Positions 21,843 through 32,308 of a stretch of DNA of 45,698 nt are shown here, in pieces. The notes below the pieces were generated by a model. The model saw only the letters and a program-made list of their open reading frames with translations, had not been told where the DNA came from and did not search any database. The translations under genes and the position numbers were made by a program. This DNA is from Roseobacter sp. (GTDB taxonomy: Bacteria > Pseudomonadota > Alphaproteobacteria > Rhodobacterales > Rhodobacteraceae), in NCBI RefSeq assembly GCF_024639605.1, contig NZ_JAHEHZ010000007.1:1-45698 (forward strand). Direction: 5' to 3'. The first letter of the stretch is position 1. Each line of letters opens with the position of its first letter.

Positions 21843-24200
21843 TCAGAACGTTGTGCTGAGGGTGAGCTCGAAGGACTGATCCCGGTCGAAATCTTCTTTC
21901 TGAAGCGCCTCGGTGAAGTTGAACCGCAGCGGCCCCACCGGCGTATCCCACAGAATGGCAAAGCCGATCACATGGCGGAAGGACCCGCCCTCGCCCACGA
22001 TCGTGCCGCCGGCTGTGTTCACATCCGACAGATCCCAGAAATTGCCGACGTCGTAGAAGAGGCCGCCCTGAATGCCATATTCCTCAGGCAGGCCAATCGG
22101 GAATTCCGCTTCAAAACGGGCGGCCACATAGAAGTTGCCCCCCAGAGGGTCTTCATCACTGAGCGACAGATCCCGCGGACCGATCCCGCCCGGCTCAAAG
22201 CCACGGATGATATTGGTGTTGTTGAGAAAGCGGTCAACAGCGCGGTTTGTCCCGCTGCCCCAGCTCAGCGCGCCGCCTTCGAGCGAGGCGCGCAGTGTGA
22301 TTTCTTCGGAGAGTACCCGCGTTTCACCAATGACCTGTGCCCGGGTGCGCACAAAACTGTTGTCCCCGCCTACGCCGGCGAAATCCTGGCCGAACTCGAA
22401 AAGATAACCCGAATTCGTATCAATCCCGCTGGTGCGGGTATCATAGGTAAAGACATATCCCAGCGAACTGCTGACCAGTGCGCCGGCGGCAATCTCGTTG
22501 CCGATGACCACACCGTTGGAGGCCGGGTCACGCGCCAGCATCTCGCTGTCTTCATAGCTGTAGCGCAGCTGCAACGAGGAGTTTTCACCGACCGGGAAGG
22601 TCAGCGAAGGCGTAAATATCACACGGTCGGTGTCATATGTGGTGAAAGAACTGTCCGTCTTTGCGATGTCAAAACGCAGGCCAAACGCCAGATCGCGCCC
22701 GAGGAATGCCGGCTCGACAAAGTTCAGGCCATAGCGGCGCGATTCCTCGGCTGTTGAAACGGTCAGGCTAAGGCGCTGGCCCCGGCCCAGCAGGTTCTGC
22801 TCAGCAAAACGGATCGCAAAGCCGATACCGTCATTGTTTGAGAAAGACGCGCCGAAGGTAAGCGAGCCTGTCGGCTGTTCGACGACATCAACATCGACCA
22901 CAACCTGATCAGGGCTGGAGCCTTCACGCGCATTTACTTCAGCGGTTTCGAAGTATTCCAGCGCGCGGATCCGTTCGGCCGCCTCGCGGATTTCGCGCGG
23001 ATTGAAAGGGTCGCCCTCAACGCTGGTAAACTGACGCCGGATCACCTGATCGAGCGTGGTGGTGTTGCCTTCGATATCGATCCGCTCGACAAAAACGCGC
23101 GGCCCGCGGCTCAGCACATATTCGACGTCCAGTTCGAGATTGCGCTCGTCCCGGGTAACGCGCGGCTCGACCCGCAGGAAATCAACACCGTCCCGCAGCG
23201 CCTGACGCTCCATGCGGGCAATATCGATTTCAAGAAGCGTCGGGGAATATACCTCGCCGTTTTTAATCGCGGCAATAGAGCGGTAGATGTCGGCGTCGGC
23301 GTCGCTGACTTCACTGGTGACAGTAATCTCTCCGATGCGGAACTGCTGGCCTTCCTGCACATTAAAAACGAGGAAATAACCGTCACGCTCTTCAGTCAGT
23401 TCGGCGTTGGCCGAAAGTGTGCGAAAATCGACATACCCGCGGGACAAATAGAAATCACGCAGCACCTGTTTGTCGAATTCGACGCGGTCGGCCACAAGCG
23501 TGTCACGCCGCACGAAGGTCCGGAACAGACCGGCCTGTTTGGTTTCCAGCACGCGGCGCAGCCTGCGGTCTGAATAGACCCGGTTGCCGGTAAAGCTCAG
23601 GCGTTCGATCTCAATATTGTCGCCTTCGAAAATCTCAAAGACGAGATCGACGCGGTTGTCGGAGCGCCGGATGATCCGTGGGGTAACCCGGGCCGCCAGG
23701 CGCCCTTCATTGGCGTAGGCATCTGCAATCAGAGCGGCGTCACGCTCGACCTGACTGGGATTGAAGACACGGCGTTCGTTGGAGTTAATTGCGGCTGCCA
23801 GCACATCATCGTCGATGCGCCGGTTGCCCTCGAAATTGATCCGGTTGATCGTCGGCAGTTCGACGACGCTGATCTGAAGGGATGACCCGCGCGGCGTAAA
23901 GACGACACTCTCGAAAAGCCCCGAGTCCACAAGGCGCTGATAGGCGGCGTTCAGCTGACCTGCGGTCAGGGTCTGACCGGGTGCGATTCCCGCCCGCGAG
24001 ATGATCGCGGCATTGCCGATGCGCGCATTGCCCTCCACCGAAATGGAATTCAGTGTGATCTGCTGGGCCAGCACCGCAGGGGGCGCGGCCATCCAGGCGC
24101 CTGATAATGCCAGTGAAAACAGGCCGGCACGCATGCCGGCGCCAAGCGGTCTGTGAGCCGATAAGAAGGCGCTGCGCGCCCGCGAAATGCCCCGTGTCAT
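21843..24200 (-). CDS. bamA: Outer membrane protein assembly factor BamA
   Basis: POTRA repeats and C-terminal Omp85 barrel, ending ...DRDQSFELTLSTTF. Confidence 0.96.
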   Translation of the reverse strand: MTRGISRARSAFLSAHRPLGAGMRAGLFSLALSGAWMAAPPAVLAQQITLNSISVEGNARIGNAAIISRAGIAPGQTLTAGQLNAAYQRLVDSGLFESVVFTPRGSSLQISVVELPTINRINFEGNRRIDDDVLAAAINSNERRVFNPSQVERDAALIADAYANEGRLAARVTPRIIRRSDNRVDLVFEIFEGDNIEIERLSFTGNRVYSDRRLRRVLETKQAGLFRTFVRRDTLVADRVEFDKQVLRDFYLSRGYVDFRTLSANAELTEERDGYFLVFNVQEGQQFRIGEITVTSEVSDADADIYRSIAAIKNGEVYSPTLLEIDIARMERQALRDGVDFLRVEPRVTRDERNLELDVEYVLSRGPRVFVERIDIEGNTTTLDQVIRRQFTSVEGDPFNPREIREAAERIRALEYFETAEVNAREGSSPDQVVVDVDVVEQPTGSLTFGASFSNNDGIGFAIRFAEQNLLGRGQRLSLTVSTAEESRRYGLNFVEPAFLGRDLAFGLRFDIAKTDSSFTTYDTDRVIFTPSLTFPVGENSSLQLRYSYEDSEMLARDPASNGVVIGNEIAAGALVSSSLGYVFTYDTRTSGIDTNSGYLFEFGQDFAGVGGDNSFVRTRAQVIGETRVLSEEITLRASLEGGALSWGSGTNRAVDRFLNNTNIIRGFEPGGIGPRDLSLSDEDPLGGNFYVAARFEAEFPIGLPEEYGIQGGLFYDVGNFWDLSDVNTAGGTIVGEGGSFRHVIGFAILWDTPVGPLRFNFTEALQKEDFDRDQSFELTLSTTF

Positions 24201-24357
24201 GCTCTGCCCCGTTCCTCAGATTATTATATTTATCTGAGTACCGGCAAAGCACCGTCTTGTCAAAACCATGTGGTCAGAAAAAGCGAAACAACTAAATGCG
24301 CGCCTGTCGTCACATCCGGAGCGCAGCCCGAAAGCCGCGCGCCTTGTCACAAAAGGG

Positions 24358-24489
24358 TCACTGGAAGACTGTTCCCAGCCATGCACCCGCTGCGAGTGCC
24401 AGCACAATTGTGCTGACATAAAGAATGCGGTCCCAGTTCAGATCCACCAGGAGGCTGAGTCCGCGATATCCACTGTGTACTGCCTGCAT
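24358..24489 (-). CDS. 43-aa putative single-pass membrane protein (not in ORF track)
   Basis: MQAVHSGYRGLSLLVDLNWDRILYVSTIVLALAAGAWLGTVFQ*; GGAGAG Shine-Dalgarno upstream; hydrophobic ILYVSTIVLALAAGAWLGTV. Confidence 0.7.
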   Translation of the reverse strand: MQAVHSGYRGLSLLVDLNWDRILYVSTIVLALAAGAWLGTVFQ

Positions 24490-24601
24490 GTCGGCTCTCC
24501 GTTCATTTACAGAACCAGAGATACCCGCAGATTACGGCGTCAGTTTGTCCGATTGTGGCAAAACTGAGGCATTTTCCGCAGCTGCTGCGAAAGAACGGCC
24601 A

Positions 24602-25948
24602 TCACGGGCAAAAGATATCATTGCCGAGCGCAAAGACCATCAGCGTCAGCACCATCGCAAGCCCCAGCGTCATCAGCACTTTCAGCGCACCGTCGCTGGG
24701 TGGTTTGCCGGACACAGCTTCATAGGCGTAAAACACCAGATGCCCGCCGTCGAGCGCCGGCACGGGAAAGAGATTCAGCATACCCACTGCGGTGCTGAGC
24801 ACGGCGATAAACCAGATAAAGGATTCAGCACCCTGGCTGGCCATTGCCCCGGATGTCTGGGCAATGCCGATGGGGCCGCTGAGGTTGCAGGTGCTGATGC
24901 TGCCGGCGATCATATGACCAAGGCCCGAGAGCGAGCTGGTGATGATCCGTGTGGTCTGCTGCACACCGAGGCCGAGCGCCTCAAAAACACCAGGCGTTGT
25001 GGTTGCGGGTGAAAAGGCAAAGCCGCCGGCGATGCCGATCCGCCAGTACGTCTCAAACCCGCCGTCGGGCTGCGGTTCGTCCACGCGGCGCGGTGTCATA
25101 GTCATCGCGAGCGGTTCTGCGGCACCTGCGCGCCAGACGGTCAGATCAAGTGGTGCGCCCTCGCCGCCCTCAACCGCTTCTTTGAGCTGGTCAAAAGCAA
25201 AGATCGGCGTGCCGTCGATGGCGGTGATTACGTCGCCCGCCTCAAGACCCGCGTCAAAGGCTGCCGACTGGGGGCTCAGTGAGCTGACAATCGGCGGAAA
25301 GATCCACGACCCCTGCACGGTTTCTTCGCGCCCTGCCCGTTCGACGGTGATGTCAACGACCGGGCTGCGCTCAAGTCCGTCGAGCGCGCCTGAATAGGTT
25401 TCTTCGTCCGTCGCCGGCAATGGCACGCCACCGACCGCCAGCAGCACGTCACCGGCCTGAAGGCCGCGGTTTTCGACAGGCAAAGGATGCAGTTCACCAA
25501 CGGTCAGCTGTCCGCGTGTAACGCCGGTGCTGAGCAGGATCAGCGCAAAAACAGCAATCGACAGCGCGAAGTTAAAGACCGGACCCGCCGCAACCGTCGC
25601 AGTGCGGGCCCAGAGCGGTGCGCCATGCATCGTCGCCCGTAGCCGGACCGGGTCATCCGAGACCTCGGCCATGGCCTCTTCATCCTTGCCGGATGCCGCG
25701 TTGGCGTCGCCTGCGAATTTCACATAGCCGCCGAACGGCAGTGCCGCGACCTGCCAGCGCGTGCCGCGTTTATCGACGCGCGACCAGAGCACCGGTCCGA
25801 AGCCCAGCGAGAACACATCCGCATGAATGCCTGACCAGCGGCCGACGATATAATGCCCGTATTCGTGGATCGCAACGATGACCGAGAGCGCCAGAACGAA
25901 GGCCGCGATGGTCCAGAGCAGGCCACCAAACTGAGGAATAAACGACAT
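24602..25948 (-). CDS. rseP: Site-2 zinc metalloprotease RseP
   Basis: HEYGHYIVGRWSGIHADVFSLGFGP (HExxH), PDZ-like 'GLQAGDVLLAVGG', 'NLFPVPALDGGHLVF'. Confidence 0.95.
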   Translation of the reverse strand: MSFIPQFGGLLWTIAAFVLALSVIVAIHEYGHYIVGRWSGIHADVFSLGFGPVLWSRVDKRGTRWQVAALPFGGYVKFAGDANAASGKDEEAMAEVSDDPVRLRATMHGAPLWARTATVAAGPVFNFALSIAVFALILLSTGVTRGQLTVGELHPLPVENRGLQAGDVLLAVGGVPLPATDEETYSGALDGLERSPVVDITVERAGREETVQGSWIFPPIVSSLSPQSAAFDAGLEAGDVITAIDGTPIFAFDQLKEAVEGGEGAPLDLTVWRAGAAEPLAMTMTPRRVDEPQPDGGFETYWRIGIAGGFAFSPATTTPGVFEALGLGVQQTTRIITSSLSGLGHMIAGSISTCNLSGPIGIAQTSGAMASQGAESFIWFIAVLSTAVGMLNLFPVPALDGGHLVFYAYEAVSGKPPSDGALKVLMTLGLAMVLTLMVFALGNDIFCP

Positions 25949-25958
25949 AAAATCCAAA

Positions 25959-27134
25959 CTACTGACCTGCTCTTTTGTTGATGACGGACCATGCTTCTCT
26001 GCGTGCGAGATGGTCCGTTGCGGCGACGTTATCAAGGGTCATGGTGGCATCAATGTGACCTGGTTGCGCGTCGACGAGGTTCAGAACCTCTTCGACCACC
26101 TCTGCCATGCCGGTAAAACCTATCTTTCCGGCGATAAACCCGTCGAGGGCGGTTTCCTTGGCTGCGTTGAACACGGCGCCCGCCAGGCCCCCCGTCTGCA
26201 TCACCTCGCGCGCCAGACGCAGCGCGGGCCAGCGGGTGTTACAGGGGGCGCGGAAGCTCAGCTGTCCGATGGCCGCCAGGTCCAGCCGTTCAACCGGCAG
26301 AGCGCGGCGCTCCGGCCAGTGCAGCGCGTACCCGATGGCGTGGCGCATATCGGGCGGGCCCACATGCGCCATGAGCGCACCGTCTTTGAATCCCACCATG
26401 GCGTGGATCAGCGACTCCGGATGCACCAGCACTTCGATCTGATCAGGGAAGACGCCAAAATATTCCCGCGTTTCAATCAGTTCCATGGCTTTGTTAAACA
26501 TTGAGGCGGAATCGATTGTTATCCGCTGCCCCATATCCCAGTTCGGATGTGACGAAGCCTCGTCAAGCGTTGCATGCGCCAGATCATCGATGTCCCAGTC
26601 GCGGAACGCGCCACCCGAGGCGGTGATGATCACGCGCTCGACAGCATTTATATCTTCACCGGCCAGCGCCTGAAAAACGGCGGAATGTTCGCTGTCCACC
26701 GGCAACAGACGCGCCTCATGCCGGCGGGCTGTCTCCAGCATCAGATGACCGGCGCAGACGAGTGACTCCTTATTGGCAAGGGCGAGTGTCGCGCCCTGCT
26801 CAAGGGCCGTGAGGCCAGGCGCCAGCCCCGCCGCGCCGACAATTGCTGACATCACCCAGTCTGCCGGGCGCGACGCGGCTTCGGTCAGCGCGGCAGTGCC
26901 GGCCGCCGCCTCGACATCCGAGCCGCTGAGTGCTGTGCGCAACTCTTCCAGCAGATGATCATGCGCGGTGATCGCGATGTCCGCCCCGAGGCGTCTGGCA
27001 TCGGCGGCAAGCTGTGCAATATTGCCCGCACCGGTCAGCGCCACCACGTCATAGTCGTCAGGAGCCCGGGATATCAGATCGATTGTGTTCTGTCCGATCG
27101 AGCCGGTGGCGCCGAAGATGCTGACCCTGCGCAT
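25959..27134 (-). CDS. dxr: 1-deoxy-D-xylulose-5-phosphate reductoisomerase
   Basis: MRRVSIFGATGSIGQNTIDLI...ALANKESLVCAGHLM...LPVDSEHSAVFQAL. Confidence 0.97.
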   Translation of the reverse strand: MRRVSIFGATGSIGQNTIDLISRAPDDYDVVALTGAGNIAQLAADARRLGADIAITAHDHLLEELRTALSGSDVEAAAGTAALTEAASRPADWVMSAIVGAAGLAPGLTALEQGATLALANKESLVCAGHLMLETARRHEARLLPVDSEHSAVFQALAGEDINAVERVIITASGGAFRDWDIDDLAHATLDEASSHPNWDMGQRITIDSASMFNKAMELIETREYFGVFPDQIEVLVHPESLIHAMVGFKDGALMAHVGPPDMRHAIGYALHWPERRALPVERLDLAAIGQLSFRAPCNTRWPALRLAREVMQTGGLAGAVFNAAKETALDGFIAGKIGFTGMAEVVEEVLNLVDAQPGHIDATMTLDNVAATDHLARREAWSVINKRAGQ

Positions 27135-27137
27135 GGC

Positions 27138-27929
27138 TCAGACCAGCCAGCCCGGGGTCAGTATCGGGCCTGTGATCAGCAGAAAAACCGACGCCCCCAG
27201 CATGCCGTCAAACCGGTCGAGCAGACCGCCGTGCCCCGGGATCAGATTGGAGCTGTCCTTGACACCGACCCGCCTTTTGATCGCGCTTTCCGCGATATCG
27301 CCCATCTGGCTTGCCATGGAGACCGCGACTGAGACGCCGACAAGCTGCGGGCCCACGCCTGTGCGCGACATGAATAAATACCCTACCAGTGCCGCACCGA
27401 CCCAGCCGAACCCGGTACCGGCCCACGTTTTCTTGGGGCTGACGCGGGGCCAGAATTTCGGACCACCGATAGTACGCCCGGCGAAATAGCCGACAACATC
27501 AGTGGCCACGACCACCAGCACCAGCCAGAGCATCCAGACAAAACCCATGTCGTCGCGCACCTGCATCATGCCGAAGCCGGCCAGCAGGACCATGCCGGTG
27601 AAAACCATAAAGATCGTGCGGTAGGCTGCGAGTTGCCCGAAGCCCACGAGTGCAGGCGCCAGCAACACCGGCAGCGCAAAACCCAGCGGCAGATAAATCG
27701 CCAGAAGGGTCGCCGCCCCCGCGAGACCGCCCAGTTGCAACGCCACGGGCGGTGCGTCGGGATGCACCATGCGCACCAGTTCCCAGACCATCAGCCCGCA
27801 GATCAGCGCCACCATGACGTGGAAAAGATGTCCGCCGACCCAGACGCCCAGCAGACCCAGAACCACCATCGCGGCACCGGATCCCATACGGATCGCAAGG
27901 TCAGACCACTTTTCGGAGGCGCCGCTCAC
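27138..27929 (-). CDS. cdsA: Phosphatidate cytidylyltransferase
   Basis: Polytopic; DVVGYFAGRTIGGPKFWPRVSPKKTWAG...SQMGDIAESAIKRRVGVKDSSNLIPGHGGLLDRFDGML signature. Confidence 0.95.
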   Translation of the reverse strand: MSGASEKWSDLAIRMGSGAAMVVLGLLGVWVGGHLFHVMVALICGLMVWELVRMVHPDAPPVALQLGGLAGAATLLAIYLPLGFALPVLLAPALVGFGQLAAYRTIFMVFTGMVLLAGFGMMQVRDDMGFVWMLWLVLVVVATDVVGYFAGRTIGGPKFWPRVSPKKTWAGTGFGWVGAALVGYLFMSRTGVGPQLVGVSVAVSMASQMGDIAESAIKRRVGVKDSSNLIPGHGGLLDRFDGMLGASVFLLITGPILTPGWLV

Positions 27930-27936
27930 AGCTGCC

Positions 27937-28677
27937 TCACGGCCTTACGCCACCATATCGGCGGTCACGTCCGCCAAAAGCGGAGCACAGGCTTTCGAAC
28001 TCGGCCCGGGTAAAGTCAGGCCAGAGCGTATCGATGAATTCGTACTCGGAATAGGCCGACTGCCAGAGCAGAAAGTTGGAGATGCGCGCCTCGCCGCTGG
28101 TCCGGATCACCAGGTCCGGGTCGGGCAGGACACAGGTATCGAGATAGCGTGGCAGGGTTTCCTCATCGACGTCTTCGGGCCGGAGCCTGCCGTCAGCCAC
28201 ATCCTGCGCCAGACGGCGTGTCGCGCGCGATACCTCATCGCGGCCGCCGTAGTTGATGGCGATGGTCAGATGCACAACATCATTGGCAGCTGTTGCCGCC
28301 TCAAGATCGTTCATCAACGTGATCAGTTTATTGTCCAGGCGGTCGCGGTCACCGATAAAGCGCACGCAGACGCCATTGGCCATCAGCGCCTTGGTTTCGC
28401 GGATGATATAGCGGCGAAAGAGGTTCATCAGACCGGCGACCTCAACCTGGGTGCGCTTCCAGTTTTCGGTCGAAAAGGCAAATATCGTCAGATACCGCAC
28501 GCCCACATGCGGACAGGCTTCGACAATCTCCCGGACCCGGCGCGCGCCGGCGTGATGGCCGAAAAGCCGCGGACGCCCGCGCTGTGTTGCCCAGCGTCCG
28601 TTGCCATCCATAATGATCGCCACGTGATGCGGGCAGCCGGGGACCTGGCCGTGCTGGGGTTGGCGTTTAAGCGCCAT
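27937..28677 (-). CDS. uppS: Undecaprenyl diphosphate synthase
   Basis: HHVAIIMDGNGRWATQRGRPRLFGHHAGARRVREIVEAC...VIRTSGEARISNFLLWQSAYSEYEFIDTLWPDF. Confidence 0.96.
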   Translation of the reverse strand: MALKRQPQHGQVPGCPHHVAIIMDGNGRWATQRGRPRLFGHHAGARRVREIVEACPHVGVRYLTIFAFSTENWKRTQVEVAGLMNLFRRYIIRETKALMANGVCVRFIGDRDRLDNKLITLMNDLEAATAANDVVHLTIAINYGGRDEVSRATRRLAQDVADGRLRPEDVDEETLPRYLDTCVLPDPDLVIRTSGEARISNFLLWQSAYSEYEFIDTLWPDFTRAEFESLCSAFGGRDRRYGGVRP

Positions 28678-28702
28678 ATCAGTGCTCCCTCGGTTACTGC
28701 TC

Positions 28703-28726
28703 GGGCATTTTTATGCCCCTCTTTTT
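28703..28726 (+). terminator. Hairpin GGGCAT-TTTT-ATGCCC followed by CTCTTTTT, terminator-like on the + strand (lies in the uppS leader on -)
   Basis: Read directly; flanking genes uppS and frr are both on the minus strand. Confidence 0.45.
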
Positions 28727-28803
28727 GCGTTACCACACGCGTGTAATCAACTTATTAAACGCGGGAATCTGTCATTTATGTGGAAAACGGAGCGCTCGCC
28801 GCG

Positions 28804-29367
28804 TTAAACCTGCATTATTTCTGATTGTTTTGTCGCCAGCACATCATCGATCATTTTGATGTAGCGATCGGTAATTTCCTGAACTTCACCTTCCCAGAGC
28901 TTCTGATCATCTTCTGACAGACCGTCGCTTTTGGCTTTGCGGATCTGGTCCATACCGTCGCGGCGCACATTGCGCACCGAAACCCGGGCGTGTTCGGCGT
29001 ACTGCCCGGCGACCTTGGTCAGATCGCGGCGGCGTTCTTCGTTGAGTTCGGGGATCGGCAGCATGATGATCGTGCCGTTGAGTTGCGGGTTGATGCCGAG
29101 GCCGCTTTCACGGATTGCCTTTTCGACTTTACCCACCAGCGCTTTATCCCAGACGTTGATTGTGACCATGCGCGATTCCGGAACGTTTACGGTGCCGACC
29201 TGATTAATGGGTGTGCGTTGTCCGTAAGCATCGACCATCACCGGTTCCAGCATCGAGGCCGACGCCCGACCGGTGCGCAATGAGGCGAATTCAGTTTTCA
29301 GCGATGACATCGCGCCGTCCATCCGGCGTTCAAGATCATCGGTATCCAGCATAAAGTCGTCAGACAT
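28804..29367 (-). CDS. frr: Ribosome recycling factor
   Basis: [49 protein letters not shown]; start trimmed from 29424. Confidence 0.96.
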   Translation of the reverse strand: MSDDFMLDTDDLERRMDGAMSSLKTEFASLRTGRASASMLEPVMVDAYGQRTPINQVGTVNVPESRMVTINVWDKALVGKVEKAIRESGLGINPQLNGTIIMLPIPELNEERRRDLTKVAGQYAEHARVSVRNVRRDGMDQIRKAKSDGLSEDDQKLWEGEVQEITDRYIKMIDDVLATKQSEIMQV

Positions 29368-29496
29368 GGGTAAATTTCCTGCCGCAGTGATTGAGCGCGC
29401 CCCAAAGGCGCGGTGGGGTGTCATTTATATACGTCGGGACGCCCGCAAAAGGCCAGCCGCAGTTGTCGGAGGCTTCCGGCCCATGGCCTCGCGCCC

Positions 29497-30225
29497 TCAG
29501 CCCTGCACCCGTGTATAGGTGCCCTCGCCCGCCAGTATCCCACGGAACCCACCCGGCTCATCCAGTGAAAAGACGATGATCGGCAGGTTGTTGTCCCGCG
29601 CAAGTGCAATGGCCGAGGCATCCATGACGCCCAGGCGTTTGGCCAGAACATCATCATAGCTGACGGTGTCATAACGCACGGCATCGTCGTGCCGGGCCGG
29701 GTCTTTGTCATAAACACCGTCCACCTTGGTGCCTTTGAAAATGGCCTCGCAGGACATTTCATTGGCGCGAAGGGTCGCCGCCGTATCGGTCGTGAAATAG
29801 GGGTTTCCGGTGCCGGCGGCAAAGATGCAGACCCGCTTTTTCTCGAGGTGGCGCACAGCGCGCCTGCGGATATAAGGCTCGGCCACTTCGTTCATGGTGA
29901 TGGCCGAGATGACCCTCGTGTGAATGCCCAGGCCTTCGAGGGCGGACTGCATCGCCAGCGCATTCATCACCGTGGCGAGCATGCCCATATAATCGGCTGT
30001 CGTACGCTCCATCCCCTGCGCGGACCCCTGCAGGCCCCGGAAGATATTGCCGCCGCCGATCACCATGCAGATCTCGACGCCCATTTCATGCACCGAAAGC
30101 ACTTCTCTGGCGATGCGTTCGACCGTCGGCGGGTGCAGCCCGTAGCCCTGATCCCCCATCAGCGCCTCACCCGATATTTTCAGCATGACCCTCTTGAACG
30201 TGACTTGATGCTCAGACTGGGTCAT
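29497..30225 (-). CDS. pyrH: UMP kinase
   Basis: [33 protein letters not shown]...[41 protein letters not shown]; start trimmed from 30531. Confidence 0.96.
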   Translation of the reverse strand: MTQSEHQVTFKRVMLKISGEALMGDQGYGLHPPTVERIAREVLSVHEMGVEICMVIGGGNIFRGLQGSAQGMERTTADYMGMLATVMNALAMQSALEGLGIHTRVISAITMNEVAEPYIRRRAVRHLEKKRVCIFAAGTGNPYFTTDTAATLRANEMSCEAIFKGTKVDGVYDKDPARHDDAVRYDTVSYDDVLAKRLGVMDASAIALARDNNLPIIVFSLDEPGGFRGILAGEGTYTRVQG

Positions 30226-30314
30226 TTTGGGCTCCTGACAGGGGTGTTCGTGCCGCGCAAAATGTCGGAAAACACACGCGACTTCAATGCACCGTGCGAG
30301 GATCCGGGCGAAAA

Positions 30315-31211
30315 ATGACGAATTCTGTCTCAGCGCCGGTAAAAAGGCTCCTGACGGGGCTGTCCGCCGAACAGCCTGTCCTGATCGCGGGGCCCACGGC
30401 TTCGGGAAAATCAGCGCTGGCGCTGGAGATTGTCGCAGCCCAGGGCGGCGTGATCGTGAATGCTGACGCAAGCCAGGTCTATGACTGCTGGCGGGTTCTG
30501 ACCGCGCGTCCTTCCGCGGAGGAAGAGGCACAGGCGCCGCACTATCTTTATGGTCATGTCAGCGCGCATCAGAGTTACTCTGCCGGACACTGGCTGCGCG
30601 AGGTCCGGCCTTTGTTGCGAGACGGCCCGCGTCCGGTCATTGTGGGCGGTACCGGGCTCTATTTCTCCGCTCTGACCCGCGGGCTGGCTGATATTCCGGC
30701 AGTTCCGGCAGAAATCCGCGCGCGCGGCGATGCGGCAGGCCGCGCCGAAATGCTTGCAGCGCTCGACGCCCCGACCCGCGCACAGATCGACACGGCCAAC
30801 CGGGCGCGGGTGCAGCGTGCCTGGGAGGTGCTTCAGACAACCGGGCGTGGTCTTGCAGCCTGGCAGGCGGACACCGGGGCGCCCGCCCTGCCCGAAGCCC
30901 GCGCGCACTGTCTGATTTTTGAGGCAGACAAGGACTGGCTCAACGCCCGTATTGAACGGCGACTTGATCTGATGATCGCCGGCGGCGCGCTGGAAGAGGC
31001 AGAGGCGCTGCTGGCTGACTATGATCCCGCCCTGCCCGCGCACCGCGCCATCGGTGCGCCGGAGCTGATCGCGCATCTGCGCGGTGAGATGACCCTTGAG
31101 CAGGCGCGCGAGGCGGCTGTGATCGCCACGCGGCAGTTTGCCAAGCGTCAACGCACCTGGTTCCGCTCAAAGATGCGCGACTGGCAGCGTGTCCGGGCGG
31201 ACTCAGCCTGA
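30315..31211 (+). CDS. miaA: tRNA dimethylallyltransferase
   Basis: [46 protein letters not shown]...[13 protein letters not shown]. Confidence 0.95.
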   Translation: MTNSVSAPVKRLLTGLSAEQPVLIAGPTASGKSALALEIVAAQGGVIVNADASQVYDCWRVLTARPSAEEEAQAPHYLYGHVSAHQSYSAGHWLREVRPLLRDGPRPVIVGGTGLYFSALTRGLADIPAVPAEIRARGDAAGRAEMLAALDAPTRAQIDTANRARVQRAWEVLQTTGRGLAAWQADTGAPALPEARAHCLIFEADKDWLNARIERRLDLMIAGGALEEAEALLADYDPALPAHRAIGAPELIAHLRGEMTLEQAREAAVIATRQFAKRQRTWFRSKMRDWQRVRADSA

Positions 31212-31302
31212 CAGAACTTGTCTGAAAAGAACTGACAGAGGATCGGATCTGCGCTATGGGGATTAAAACCTGTAAATAAGCGATTTTTCACGGAAAAGTT
31301 GT

Positions 31303-32109
31303 ATGGATGCCTCAGACCTTCGTATTGTCTCTCTGTCGCAGCTGGCCGGCACGCAGAACTGGCGACTGAGCCTTGCGCATGACCGCGCTGAACAGCTGCT
31401 GATCTGGATCACCAGAGGCCAGGGGCGCCTGTTGCTTGACGGCCAGCGCCGCGGGGTCGGCACGCATAATGCGATTGTTGTGCCGGCGCGGCATCTCTTT
31501 GCACTGGATCTTGGCAGGCAGGGCGTGGGCCAGGCGGTGATCGTACCCGAAGGCTGCCAGATCCTCTTTCCGCAATTGCCCCGACTGCTGCGGATCCGCG
31601 AGGTGAGTGCCATGTCTGAACTGACGGTGCTGATGGAGGCGGCGACCCGCGAGCAGAGCACTGCAAGACCGCTTACCGGACAGGCGATGGAAGCGCATGG
31701 CGCGCTGATCTCGGTCTGGCTGCAGCGCCAGATGGCGCTTGAGGAACACGCACCGCAAAAGCGCAACGCGGCCGGAAGGCTGACGGCGGCCTACTGCAGG
31801 CGGATCTCCGAACACTTCCGCGCGCCTATGACGATGGCCGATCATGCCGCGGCCCTCAGTGTTACGCCCACCCACCTTACCCGCGTCTGTCGCGCCTCGA
31901 CCGGGCGCACGGCGGCGGATCTGCTGACTGAACGGGTGCTCTATGAGGCCCGGCTGCTGCTCACGTCGACCCGGGTTCCGGCGCAGGATATCGCCCGGCA
32001 TCTCGGCTTTGGAAGTGCGGCCTATTTTACGCGGTTCATGCAGCAACATACCCGTATGACACCCACGCTACTGCGCCGTGCAGCGCAGCCCGTGGCAGAG
32101 GCCGCCTGA
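31303..32109 (+). CDS. AraC-family transcriptional regulator
   Basis: N-terminal cupin-like region; C-terminal HTH 'SVTPTHLTRVCRASTGRTAADLLTERVLYEARLLLTSTRVPAQDIARHLGFGSAAYFTRFMQQHTRMTPTLLRR'. Confidence 0.92.
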   Translation: MDASDLRIVSLSQLAGTQNWRLSLAHDRAEQLLIWITRGQGRLLLDGQRRGVGTHNAIVVPARHLFALDLGRQGVGQAVIVPEGCQILFPQLPRLLRIREVSAMSELTVLMEAATREQSTARPLTGQAMEAHGALISVWLQRQMALEEHAPQKRNAAGRLTAAYCRRISEHFRAPMTMADHAAALSVTPTHLTRVCRASTGRTAADLLTERVLYEARLLLTSTRVPAQDIARHLGFGSAAYFTRFMQQHTRMTPTLLRRAAQPVAEAA

Positions 32110-32144
32110 GGCGCGACAAGAAGCGTCGCTGACGGGGATGCGGG

Positions 32145-32168
32145 TTTGCGACCCGGACATGTCGCAAA
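32145..32168. promoter_or_regulatory. Perfect inverted repeat TTTGCGAC-N8-GTCGCAAA, putative operator between araC-like gene and ABC transporter
   Basis: TTTGCGAC CCGGACAT GTCGCAAA; about 140 bp upstream of the permease start. Confidence 0.5.
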
Positions 32169-32308
32169 AAGACCAGTTTCGGACGTATGTTCGCGTTGAC
32201 GCGCGCCCCCCGTTCATGCCTGATAGAGTTTCAATGACAAGACCGGGGGCAAAAAATCCCCGATAACAGACGTGCAAAGTCACGCCACAGCCACCAACAG
32301 GGGCACCC

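Noticed and set aside
28735-28744. ACACGCGTGT palindrome upstream of uppS
   Set aside because: Short palindrome in GC-rich DNA without other support; kept only as context.
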